Assembly: GCA_038214295.1 (NCBI GenBank)
Contig: JBBQSA010000001.1
Location: forward strand, 62,001-126,000
Length of the DNA: 64,000 nucleotides
Source of the DNA: SHZI01 sp038214295
GTDB lineage: Bacteria; Pseudomonadota; Gammaproteobacteria; Steroidobacterales; GCA-2729495
Reading direction: 5' to 3'
Shown: positions 41,489 through 49,440 of the stretch, piece after piece
Layout of the letters: every line of letters begins with the position of its first letter
How positions within the stretch are numbered: the stretch's first letter is position 1
The notes under the pieces: model-generated
The model's database searches: none
Told to the model about the DNA's origin: nothing
The model's input: only the letters and a program-made list of their open reading frames with translations
Made by a program: the position numbers and the translations under genes

Positions 41489-43303
41489 TCAGGTGCCGTA
41501 CTGGCGCTTGCCGGGCGAAGGCGCGCGGGCTTCGTCGCTGGCCATTGGGCGCAGGAGCGTGAACTTCTGCATGTCCCAGGCCGCTGTCGGGCAGCGCTCC
41601 GCACACAGGCCGCAGTGCACGCAGAGGTCCTCGTCCTTCACCATGACGCGCGCCGTCTGCGGCAGTGGCCCCGAGACAAACAGGTCCTGGGTCACGTTCA
41701 GGGCCGGGGCGGTCAGCCGGCCCCGCAACTCTTCCTCGGTGCCAACCGGGGTGATCGTCAGGCAGTCCACGGGGCAGATGTCGATGCAGGCATCGCACTC
41801 GATGCACAGCTTGTCGGTGAACACGGTCTGCACGTCGCAATTGAGGCAGCGCTCAACCTCTTTCACCGCCTGCTCGGCGGTGAAACCGAGTTCCACCTCG
41901 ATGTTGAGCTTCTCGAAGCGCTCCTTGAGGCCCACGTGGGGCATCAGGCGGCGCTCCGCACTGTCGTAGTTGTTGCTGTAGGCCCACTCGTGCATGCCCA
42001 TCTTGGACGTGTGGAGGTTCATGCCATCGGGCAGGCGGTCGGCGACGGGCTCGCCCTGGCAATGCTTGTGGACCGAGATCGCGGCCTGGTGGCCGTGCTC
42101 CACGGCCCAGATGATGTTCTTCGGGCCAAAGGCGGAGTCTCCGCCGAAAAACACGCCAGGCAGCGTGGACTCGAAAGTCTTCTCGTCGACCTTCGGCACG
42201 TCCCACTTGTCGAACTCGATGCCGAGGTCCCGCTCGACCCAGGGGAAGGCGTTCTCCTGGCCGATGGCAAGCACGATGTCGTCGGCCGGCAGGATCTCCT
42301 CGCCCAGGATACGCTCGGCGGTGATTCGTCCCCGCGCGTCGAGGTCGTACTCCATGATCTCGAACAGCATGCCGCGCAGCTTGCCGCCCTCGGTGACGAA
42401 AGCCTTGGGTGAGCGGTTGATGACGATCTCGACGTTCTCTTCCTCGGCGTCGTCCAGCTCCCAGGCCGAGGCCTTGAAGAACTGGCGGGGCTTGCGGGCC
42501 ATCACCTTGACGCTCTTCGCGCCGAGGCGCAGCGAGGTCCGGCAGCAATCCATAGCGGTGTTGCCGACGCCGATGATCAACACCTTCTCGCCGATCGACT
42601 TGATGTGCTCGAAGGCCACCGATTCGAGCCAGTCGATGCCGATGTGCACGCGCGCCGCGTCGTCGTAACGGCCCGGCAGCTTCAGTTCCTTGCCTTTCGG
42701 CGCGCCGGTGCCGACGAAGACGGCGTCAAAGCCCTCGGCGAGCAGCTGCTGCATGCTCTGGATGCGGTGATTGAGCTTGAGCTGGGCGCCCATGCCGACG
42801 ATGTCGTCGATCTCCCGGTCGAGCACCTCCGCCGGCAGGCGGAAGGACGGGATGTTCGAGCGCATCAGGCCGCCGGGCACCTGCTGGGCCTCGAAGATCA
42901 CCACCTCGTAGCCGAGCGGCAGCAGGTCGTTGGCCACGGTCAGCGAGGCGGGACCGGCACCGATGCAGGCGACGCGCTTGCCGTTCGTCTTCTCCGGCGC
43001 CTTGGGCAGCCGGTCGCTGTAGTCGTCGGCGAGATCGGCGGCCACGCGCTTCAGGCGGCAGATGGCGACGGGCTTGTCCTCGACGCGACCCCGGCGGCAG
43101 GCCGGCTCGCAGGGCCGGTCGCAGACGCGCCCGAGGATGCCCGGGAAGACGTTCGACTCGCGATTCAGCAGGAAGGCTTCGGTGAACTGGCCCTGGGCGA
43201 TGAGCCGGATGTACCCGGGCACGTCCGTATGGGCGGGGCATGCCCACTGGCAATCCACGACCTTGTGGAAGTAGTCGGGATTCTTCGTGTTGGTTGGCTG
43301 CAT
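41489..43303 (-). CDS. GltD-like FAD/NAD(P) oxidoreductase with C-terminal ferredoxin domain
   Basis: This is 604 residues from the ATG at 43303. An N-terminal cluster domain (VVDCQWACPAHTDVPGY and CDRPCEPACRRG) is followed by two dinucleotide-binding domains (CIGAGPASLTVANDL and LIIGVGNTAMDC). A C-terminal 2x[4Fe-4S] ferredoxin (CIECDACIDICPVDC and CVHCGLCAERCP) completes it. This plan lets it move electrons between NAD(P)H and ferredoxin for KorAB. From memory, KorC of Thauera aromatica and PadH of phenylglyoxylate dehydrogenase are similar. A TATAAT lies 11 bases before its ATG. Confidence 0.94.
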   Translation of the reverse strand: MQPTNTKNPDYFHKVVDCQWACPAHTDVPGYIRLIAQGQFTEAFLLNRESNVFPGILGRVCDRPCEPACRRGRVEDKPVAICRLKRVAADLADDYSDRLPKAPEKTNGKRVACIGAGPASLTVANDLLPLGYEVVIFEAQQVPGGLMRSNIPSFRLPAEVLDREIDDIVGMGAQLKLNHRIQSMQQLLAEGFDAVFVGTGAPKGKELKLPGRYDDAARVHIGIDWLESVAFEHIKSIGEKVLIIGVGNTAMDCCRTSLRLGAKSVKVMARKPRQFFKASAWELDDAEEENVEIVINRSPKAFVTEGGKLRGMLFEIMEYDLDARGRITAERILGEEILPADDIVLAIGQENAFPWVERDLGIEFDKWDVPKVDEKTFESTLPGVFFGGDSAFGPKNIIWAVEHGHQAAISVHKHCQGEPVADRLPDGMNLHTSKMGMHEWAYSNNYDSAERRLMPHVGLKERFEKLNIEVELGFTAEQAVKEVERCLNCDVQTVFTDKLCIECDACIDICPVDCLTITPVGTEEELRGRLTAPALNVTQDLFVSGPLPQTARVMVKDEDLCVHCGLCAERCPTAAWDMQKFTLLRPMASDEARAPSPGKRQYGT

Positions 43304-43313
43304 GCGGGTCGGG

Positions 43314-43319
43314 ATTATA
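43314..43319 (-). promoter_or_regulatory. -10 element of the kor operon
   Basis: A perfect TATAAT on the minus strand ends 11 bases before the ATG, so initiation near 43307 leaves about four untranslated bases. The best -35 is TTGCCG at a short 15-bp spacing. Confidence 0.55.
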
Positions 43320-43387
43320 CATAGCAGTTCGTCGCGGCAAATCGCTTGTTGACGCGGGCCCGTGGTTAAGTGAAACAATGCGGCGAG

Positions 43388-44467
43388 ATGAGCACCGCAC
43401 CCCCCGACAGCCCGCCGCCCGAGCGCTACGCCGCCCTCGCCCTCCAGCTCGCCACCGCCTGCGTCAACGACTGCCCGGACCGGGACGCCGCCCGCCGGCG
43501 CATGAGCGAGAACCTCGCCCGGGTCGGGGCCTCGGTGGCCGCCAGCAAGGGCTTCATCCGCCAGTTCAGCGGCATCGATGTCCGACTGGTGGTGCTGCCC
43601 GAGTATTTCCTGACGGGCTTCCCCCTGGGCGAGTCCGTGCCCGTGTGGCGGGACAAGGCCGCACTGGCGATTGACGGCCCGGAGTACCAGGCCCTGGCCG
43701 ACATCGCCGCCCGGACCGACGTCTACCTGGCCGGCAACGCCTACGAGGTGGACCCGCACTTCCCGGAGCTGTATTTCCAGACCTGCTTCATCATCGCCCC
43801 GAGCCGGGAAACGGTGCTGCGTTACCGCCGGATGATTTCCCTGTCGGCGCCGACGCCCTACGACGTCTGGGACCGGTACCTGGAGATCTACGGCCTGGAC
43901 GGCGTATTCCCCGTGGCCGACACGCCCATCGGCCGGCTTGCTGCTATTGCGTCGGAGGAAATCCAGTACCCGGAGATTGCCCGGATGACGGCCATGCGCG
44001 GGGCGGAGATATTCGTGCACCCGTCCAGCGAGGTCGGCAGCCCGTCGGTGTCTCCCAAGGAGCTGGGCCGCCGGGCCCGGGCTGCGGAAAACATCGCCTA
44101 CGTGGTTTCGGCCAATTCGGCGGCACTGACCGGCATCGCCATACCCGCCGAGTCCACGACGGGCATGTCCAAGGTCGTGGACTACTACGGCCAGATCCTG
44201 GCCGAGGCCGCCCCGGGCGGCGAGTCCATGGTGGCCTACGCCACGATCGACCTGGGTGCGCTACGCGCCTGCCGGCGGAAAACCGGCTTGTCCAACGTGC
44301 TCTCGCGCCAGCCCTACCAGGCCTACGCAGCCAGCTACCGGGACACGATGTTCCACGCGCCGAATGCCCTGCTGAAGGACGGGGTGGCGCGGGTGCCGGA
44401 ACGGCGGGAATTCACTGAGTGGCAAAAGGCCGATATCGAGCGCCTGGCCAAGGCCGGCAGGCTATAA
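43388..44467 (+). CDS. Nitrilase-superfamily protein with replaced catalytic Cys and Lys
   Basis: This is 359 residues, with full-length aliphatic-amidase-like architecture. Glu72 in VLPEYFLTG is the family's general base. The catalytic Lys position reads RYRRM, so Arg148 replaces Lys. The nucleophile position reads AAIASEEIQYPEIARMTAMRG, where amidases have ICDDxxYPE, so Ser189 replaces Cys. Everything around these sites is well conserved (AMRGAEIFVHPSS). It is therefore probably not a normal amidase or nitrilase; it may be a binding protein or carry a changed mechanism. It diverges from the kor operon and ends at a good terminator. Confidence 0.9.
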   Translation: MSTAPPDSPPPERYAALALQLATACVNDCPDRDAARRRMSENLARVGASVAASKGFIRQFSGIDVRLVVLPEYFLTGFPLGESVPVWRDKAALAIDGPEYQALADIAARTDVYLAGNAYEVDPHFPELYFQTCFIIAPSRETVLRYRRMISLSAPTPYDVWDRYLEIYGLDGVFPVADTPIGRLAAIASEEIQYPEIARMTAMRGAEIFVHPSSEVGSPSVSPKELGRRARAAENIAYVVSANSAALTGIAIPAESTTGMSKVVDYYGQILAEAAPGGESMVAYATIDLGALRACRRKTGLSNVLSRQPYQAYAASYRDTMFHAPNALLKDGVARVPERREFTEWQKADIERLAKAGRL

Positions 44468-44472
44468 AAGTT

Positions 44473-44497
44473 AAAGGCCCCGCAAGCGGGGCCTTTT
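44473..44497 (+). terminator. Intrinsic terminator after the nitrilase-like gene
   Basis: AAAGGCCCCG (44473-44482) pairs with CGGGGCCTTT (44487-44496) around a CAAG loop, followed by TC. The A-run and T-run make it potentially bidirectional, serving also the convergent PEP-CTERM gene. Confidence 0.88.
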
Positions 44498-44519
44498 CGC
44501 ATCAGTCAGCAGCGACCGC

Positions 44520-45149
44520 TCAGGCGCCGCGGCGCCGCGCGAATCCGAGCAGGCCAAGGCCCGAACCGAACAGCCACAGGGCGGCCGGCACCGGCACGAC
44601 AGTGTTGCCACCGAAGTAGGCGCTGGTCTGCCCGTTTACCGCGGTCATGCCGGCCACGTGGGCCGCAAAGAAATACGTGCCCTGGGCACCACCGGGTCCG
44701 GCCACCGCGTAGTCCGAGACCACGTCGCCGGAGATGCCGGTAATCCGGAGCAGTAACGGGTTCTGGCGATTACTGCCCGTACCGTCTTCGCTGATCTGGT
44801 AGGCACCGAAGCCATCGAGATTTCCGGAATTCGTTGACCAGCCGGCGGGATCAACGATGTTCGCGGCGGTGAGGGTCTGGGTCGAATTGAAACCAAAATT
44901 CTGGATGCCGAAATTGGCTCCGGCGGAGACAGTGAGCGATGCCAGCGGCGTCACCAGGATCTCGATGTCGCCGGGGTTGCTGATGCTGTCGGAAATCTTC
45001 ACCGTCAGGTAGTTGACGCCGTCCGGCCAGGAACCCTCCGTGTTGCTTTGGTTCAGGTAGTAGGAGACGGACGCGGCGTTGGCAATACCGCCACCGAATA
45101 GCGCGAGTCCTGCCACCACGAGGCGGGCAATCGGAAACCTGGTCGGCAT
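44520..45149 (-). CDS. PEP-CTERM-type secreted protein
   Basis: This is 209 residues from the ATG at 45149, preceded by GGGGGAG. The signal peptide ends near GGIANAAS. The mature part is a beta-rich, Asn/Gly/Thr-rich domain. The C-terminus VVPVPAALWLFGSGLGLLGFARRRGA, in two parts, is a textbook PEP-CTERM sorting tag: VPxPA, hydrophobic span, arginine cluster. Such tags are processed by exosortase, usually in strains that make exopolysaccharide. No exosortase gene is in the window. Confidence 0.93.
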   Translation of the reverse strand: MPTRFPIARLVVAGLALFGGGIANAASVSYYLNQSNTEGSWPDGVNYLTVKISDSISNPGDIEILVTPLASLTVSAGANFGIQNFGFNSTQTLTAANIVDPAGWSTNSGNLDGFGAYQISEDGTGSNRQNPLLLRITGISGDVVSDYAVAGPGGAQGTYFFAAHVAGMTAVNGQTSAYFGGNTVVPVPAALWLFGSGLGLLGFARRRGA

Positions 45150-45373
45150 TGGAAACTCCCCCGGGGATTTATTTTTCTTGTTCTGGATCAAGCTTCACGA
45201 CTTGATCCGCGCGACTGAAAAATTAAACGAGGCGTCTGTCGTGCGCAAGCTTCGCCCGCCGGATTTTTCTGGCTTTTGTCAAATCGCTAGTAACGACGAA
45301 GAGTTCGGCCGCGTCGCCGGCGGCAGGGGCCGGGATGCTACTCACCGCAAGATTGGGAAATTGCGCGAGCTGC
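45150..45373. other. Intergenic region between GH3 and PEP-CTERM genes
   Basis: This AT-richer stretch of 224 bases has no supported gene. It holds an 8-bp inverted repeat at 45185-45208 and a minus-strand TTGACA near 45276 without a clear -10. Confidence 0.4.
45185..45208. promoter_or_regulatory. 8-bp inverted repeat upstream of the PEP-CTERM gene
   Basis: GGATCAAG (45185-45192) and CTTGATCC (45201-45208) are perfect arms around eight bases. It lies 36 bases upstream of the PEP-CTERM start codon and could be a regulator site or leader hairpin. Confidence 0.5.
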
Positions 45374-47119
45374 CTAGGCCGACGGCAGGACGCCCAGCTG
45401 CAGTAGCGCGCAGTGGTCCGCATTGCGCAGCAGCTTCGGCACCTTCACCTGGTTGGCATTCAGGCCCTCCGCCGCGTCCCGCTGCAGGCTCAGCAGTCGC
45501 TCGAAGGTGCCCGGCCGGACAAGCCGCAGCTCCACGGGATCGAGCCGGCCGTTGCTGCGGCCAAGGGTGGCGTAGGCGAGGTTCTCATCCGCCAGCAGTT
45601 CATCCAGCCGGCGAGCGAGCGTGGGCATATCGGGCGCCGGGCTTCCTCCGGCCAGTTCCGCGTAAGCGACGTAGCGGTAGGGCACGCTGCCGATGTCAGG
45701 CCAGACGGTGAAGTCGGTCAGCACGGACTCGCCGCCCAGCTGCTCGCGAGCCAGTCGCGCGAACGCGGATCGCAGGTGCTGCTCGGTGGTCTTCTCGCCC
45801 ACCAGGTCCAGCACGTTGCCGCGCCGGTAGTCGAACTCGAACACCGGCGTGCTGCCGGCGAAATCCACGATGCGCACCACGTCGCCCAGGCGATAGCGGT
45901 ACAGCCCCGCGTGGTTCGTGATCACCACTTCGTAAGACTGGCCGCGCTCGAGATCGCCAATGCCCACCGCGCGGGGCGCCGGCGCGTCCAGCTCGCTGAC
46001 GGGGAGGAACTCGAAGTAGAGGGCGCCGAGCGCGAGTGCGTAATGCTCCGGCGCATCGCCCCACTGGTTGATGCCCACCATGCCCTCGGTGGCGCCGAAG
46101 CAGGTCGTGTACAGGGCGGGCCCGGGTCCGGCCAGCGTGCGAAGCCGCGGCACGCTGACCGCGAACGCGCCGCTGACTACCGAACTCAGCACCCGGAGCT
46201 CCGGCCACAGGCGCGTCATGCGCCCGGCCGGGTCCTGGGCCAACTCCTGCTCGACAGCCAGCGCCCGCGCGGGATCCGGCGGCAGCAGCGTGGTAAGAGT
46301 CGCACGGGTTTCAGCGGGCAGCGCGAGGTCGGCGGCCAGGCCACCCGTCCGGATGTCCCGCACCAGGTCGGCACCGCGCCGCTCGATGAGCCCCATCCAG
46401 CTCACGATGTGGCTGCAGTAGATCGCCTCGATGCAGCCCAGGTCCGCGGCACGCAGCGCAAAGAGCGCGTGCAGGTACAGGGCCGTCGGGTAGTCCTGCA
46501 CGGTCAGCACTTCCGCGGGAAAAACCCAGAACGGCGGCGCCAGGGCCAGGATCCGGCGGATGCCGGCGCCGCTCGGGTTGCCCACCGGGATGCCGGCCGG
46601 CGTCTGGCGACCCGTGCGGCTGGCCACCATCAGGGTCGCGGTGGGCCGGCGGAAACCGAGGCCGGGCACGCAGGCATCCCGGGCGGCCGGGGTCAGCAAG
46701 GCAATGAAGGAGAGCGCCGCGTTCTGCTGGCGGCGCGTGACCGGGAACAGCTTGGGGTCGCCCGTGGTGCCGGAAGTGCTGACGAACATCCGCGGGGCGC
46801 CCGGGAACAGGATGTCCGTGGCTCCGTTCGCAATGCGCCCGAAGTCCTTCTCAAACGCGGCGTAGTCCGCCACGGGCAGCGCCCGTGCATAGGCCGCCAT
46901 CACGTCGGGTGACCGGGCAAGACCGGCGAAGTCGTGTCGCCGGCCGATCTCGCTGGCGGCGGCGCTGCGCAGCATGCCGCGCAGCGTGTGCTCGTTGATT
47001 GCCGGCCCGTCCGCCAGCTGTCGCCGGAAGCGCCGGAGCGCGCGGCGGCAGGCGAACTCCCACAGCGGCAGCAGCAGCGGGTAGCCGGGCAGTGACCGGT
47101 TGGTCCGGGGAACTGCCAC
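45374..47119 (-). CDS. GH3-family acyl-adenylate amido synthetase-like protein
   Basis: This is 581 residues from a GTG at 47119. The nucleotide motif STSGTTGDPKLFPVT (114-128) and later YEVVITNHAGLYRYRLGDVVRI, in two parts, are the GH3 signatures known from plant JAR1/GH3 enzymes. Those adenylate carboxylic acids and join them to amino acids. Bacterial GH3 homologues exist but are poorly studied. It starts 11 bases after the stop of an NmrA-like gene, so the pair may share a pathway. Confidence 0.9.
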   Translation of the reverse strand: MAVPRTNRSLPGYPLLLPLWEFACRRALRRFRRQLADGPAINEHTLRGMLRSAAASEIGRRHDFAGLARSPDVMAAYARALPVADYAAFEKDFGRIANGATDILFPGAPRMFVSTSGTTGDPKLFPVTRRQQNAALSFIALLTPAARDACVPGLGFRRPTATLMVASRTGRQTPAGIPVGNPSGAGIRRILALAPPFWVFPAEVLTVQDYPTALYLHALFALRAADLGCIEAIYCSHIVSWMGLIERRGADLVRDIRTGGLAADLALPAETRATLTTLLPPDPARALAVEQELAQDPAGRMTRLWPELRVLSSVVSGAFAVSVPRLRTLAGPGPALYTTCFGATEGMVGINQWGDAPEHYALALGALYFEFLPVSELDAPAPRAVGIGDLERGQSYEVVITNHAGLYRYRLGDVVRIVDFAGSTPVFEFDYRRGNVLDLVGEKTTEQHLRSAFARLAREQLGGESVLTDFTVWPDIGSVPYRYVAYAELAGGSPAPDMPTLARRLDELLADENLAYATLGRSNGRLDPVELRLVRPGTFERLLSLQRDAAEGLNANQVKVPKLLRNADHCALLQLGVLPSA

Positions 47120-47130
47120 CGCCCTGGGCG

Positions 47131-47910
47131 TCAGTTCGTGGGGATCGACCAGAACCGGGTCCGGTCCGGGTCGAAGGCGTGGTAGACCTTGCCGATCGCC
47201 CGGGGGTCATCGAGCGCCTGCACAACGAGGGCGGCCAGGTCCGCCCGGCGGATCCAGCTCATGGACCCGGTGTCCTCCGTCAGGTAGGCCTTGCCCTGCG
47301 CTTCCTTGGGCAATAGCCCGCCGGGCCGGATGATCGTGTAGTCGAGGCCGCTGGTCCTCAGGTAGTCCTCGGCCTTGTTCTTCTCGGGGATCACCTTGCG
47401 CAGGAAGTAGCGGGCGACGGCGGGCGCCGCCTGCAGCGAATCACCGGCTCCGATCATCGTGACCAGCACGAAGCGCTTCACGCCGGCAAGGCGGGCCGCA
47501 TCCACGGCGTTCCGGTTACCGTCGAAATCCGGACGGGGACCGTCGACGCTGGTGGCACCGAGCGTGGAGACGACCGCACGAAAGGGGCCGCCGGTGAGGG
47601 CCGCCACCAGGTCCGGCGCGTTCATGGCATCGCCCCTGACAATCCCGGCACCGAGGGCCTCTGCTGCGCTCGCGTCCGACGCGGGCCGGACCAGCACCGT
47701 CACGTCGTCACCCCGCTTCCTGAGCAGCCGCACGACCTCGAGCCCAGTGGCCCGCGTGCCGCCGATGACCAGGACGGCGCCGTTGCCGGGCGTCGTCGCG
47801 GCCGGCGCCAAGCCGGCGTTCGGGCGCTCCCCCTCGATGCCGGAGAACAGCAGCCAGGCTACGAGGACGACCAGGATGCCGAGGAAGATCGTCAGCTTCG
47901 GGTACTTCAT
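47131..47910 (-). CDS. NmrA/SDR-type NAD(P)-binding protein, membrane-anchored
   Basis: This is 259 residues from the ATG at 47910. An N-terminal span (LTIFLGILVVLVAWLLF) is followed by the Rossmann motif VLVIGGTRATGLEVV, then AVVSTLGATS and YTIIRPGGLL, as in atypical SDRs of the NmrA group. The usual active-site Tyr-x3-Lys is not evident, typical for this subgroup. It may be a sensor or a reductase. The divergent neighbour is the SCO1 gene. Confidence 0.88.
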   Translation of the reverse strand: MKYPKLTIFLGILVVLVAWLLFSGIEGERPNAGLAPAATTPGNGAVLVIGGTRATGLEVVRLLRKRGDDVTVLVRPASDASAAEALGAGIVRGDAMNAPDLVAALTGGPFRAVVSTLGATSVDGPRPDFDGNRNAVDAARLAGVKRFVLVTMIGAGDSLQAAPAVARYFLRKVIPEKNKAEDYLRTSGLDYTIIRPGGLLPKEAQGKAYLTEDTGSMSWIRRADLAALVVQALDDPRAIGKVYHAFDPDRTRFWSIPTN

Positions 47911-47990
47911 GCGGTGCTTTCGGAGGACTGGGCGTGCCGGATACGACGAAGCATAGCGCGAGCTAAGATGGACCCGGAAAGGAGCCGACC

Positions 47991-48653
47991 TTGTCACCTC
48001 GCCGCTTCAAAATCCTGCTCCTCCTCGCCGCTGTGCTGGCTGCCATTGCCATGGGGAAGTACTTCGTTGCCGGCTCTCCACGGGATGCGGCACCGGGCAC
48101 GCTCGAATCCGGCACCCTCCTGTCGCCAGCGCGGCCTCTCCCCGCCTTCGCCCTCGTCGACCAGAACGGTGCCGCTGCCGGCCCGGAGTCCTTCAAGGGT
48201 CACTGGACCCTGGTCTACTTCGGCTTCACCCATTGCCCGGAGGCCTGCCCTGCCACCCTCGCCCTGCTCGCCCAGCTTAAACGCGAACTGGCGGGCACCC
48301 TGCCGCCGGCGCAGCTTCCGTCCGTCCTGCTGGTCAGCGTGGATCCCGAACGCGACAGCCCCGCGGTACTGAAGTCCTACCTGGCGAGTTTCGACCCGGA
48401 GTTCAGGGGGTTCACGGGCACGCCCGAGGCCCTGCGTGATTTTGCCGCAGGGCTGGGGATGCTGTTCTGGAAAGTCCCAAACAACAGGGACTATCTCATG
48501 GAGCACGGCACGGCCATCCTGCTCGTGGACCAGGATGGCCAGCTGGCGGCCCTTTTCTCGGCACCGCACGTGCTGGACGCGCTGGTCCGGGACTATCGCC
48601 GGAGCGTCGGAGCGTCGGAAAGTACTCTTGTTAATTCGCAGGTTATTAGTTAA
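47991..48653 (+). CDS. SCO1/SenC-family copper chaperone/thioredoxin-like protein
   Basis: This is 220 residues from a TTG with AAAGGAG upstream. A membrane anchor (LLLLAAVLAAIAMG) is followed by the thioredoxin fold with CPEAC (Cys82, Cys86) and the distal His172 in LMEHGTAILLVD, the three copper ligands. It delivers copper to or reduces the CuA site of cytochrome oxidase, or handles copper stress. No oxidase genes are near. Confidence 0.93.
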   Translation: MSPRRFKILLLLAAVLAAIAMGKYFVAGSPRDAAPGTLESGTLLSPARPLPAFALVDQNGAAAGPESFKGHWTLVYFGFTHCPEACPATLALLAQLKRELAGTLPPAQLPSVLLVSVDPERDSPAVLKSYLASFDPEFRGFTGTPEALRDFAAGLGMLFWKVPNNRDYLMEHGTAILLVDQDGQLAALFSAPHVLDALVRDYRRSVGASESTLVNSQVIS

Positions 48654-48812
48654 GTTTCCATTGCTATATCGGCTGTGGGGGCGGGCACTAGACCCGGGCC
48701 GCCGATTGAAGCGTGCGACAGCAACAGCAAACAACAACGCTGCGCCGACAACATCCCGGGCAATCACTGCGGTTCCAGTTCCCGGGTTCAACACTTTGAG
48801 GAGACTCTCGTA

Positions 48813-49388
48813 ATGAAACGTATGGCAGTGTTGGGATTGCTGGCCCTGGTCAGCTGGGCCGCCCAGGCGGATGACGCCGTGCCGGGCTGGCGCGCCGGAG
48901 TCGCGGCCAGTTTCGGCCAATTCAGCGGCAGCGACGTGCCGGCTGCCGAGCTTGGCAACAAGTTCATTTCCGACAACACAATCGGCTACAAGGCCTACGG
49001 CCAGTACCGGTTCAACCAGTGGTTCGGGCTGGAGGGTGCGTACCACTTCTCCGGCAACTATGAGGACCGCTCAAGTAGCGACGCGTTCGCTCCCCCGGGC
49101 AAGCTGGAACTGAGTTTCAGCGGGTTCTCCGGGCAGGCGTTGCTCTACATCCCGACCACGTTCGATGACTTCGATGCCTACGTGAAGGCCGGCATCTACG
49201 ACTTCAGCGACGAGCTCGTGGTCAACGGGAGCACCAATTCGAATTCCTCCGAGCGCGGGCTGGTCGGCGGCGCGGGCGTGATCTTCCGCCTGAGCGAGCT
49301 CCTGGGCTTCCGTCTCGAGTACGAGCGCTTCGATGCCAGCGTGGGCGACCTGTCGGCCGTCAATCTCGGCGTCGAATTCTCCTTCTAG
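48813..49388 (+). CDS. Outer-membrane beta-barrel protein (OmpA/OmpW-like)
   Basis: This is 191 residues. A signal peptide (MAVLGLLALVSWAAQA) is followed by alternating beta strands: YGQYRFNQWFGLEGAYHFSG, AYVKAGIYDF and the last strand AVNLGVEFSF, which ends in the aromatic residue needed for barrel assembly. The length fits an eight-stranded barrel. GAGGAG lies 12 bases upstream. The function is unknown; it could be a small porin or an adhesion barrel. Confidence 0.9.
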   Translation: MKRMAVLGLLALVSWAAQADDAVPGWRAGVAASFGQFSGSDVPAAELGNKFISDNTIGYKAYGQYRFNQWFGLEGAYHFSGNYEDRSSSDAFAPPGKLELSFSGFSGQALLYIPTTFDDFDAYVKAGIYDFSDELVVNGSTNSNSSERGLVGGAGVIFRLSELLGFRLEYERFDASVGDLSAVNLGVEFSF

Positions 49389-49440
49389 TGGCATGCCGGT
49401 TGGATGTTTCCAACGTTCCAAATTCGTTGAGGGTAATCTC

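Noticed and set aside
39696..41969. A 757-codon open frame on the plus strand
   Set aside because: It is antisense to korA and the flavoprotein gene, and the translation shows no recognisable family.
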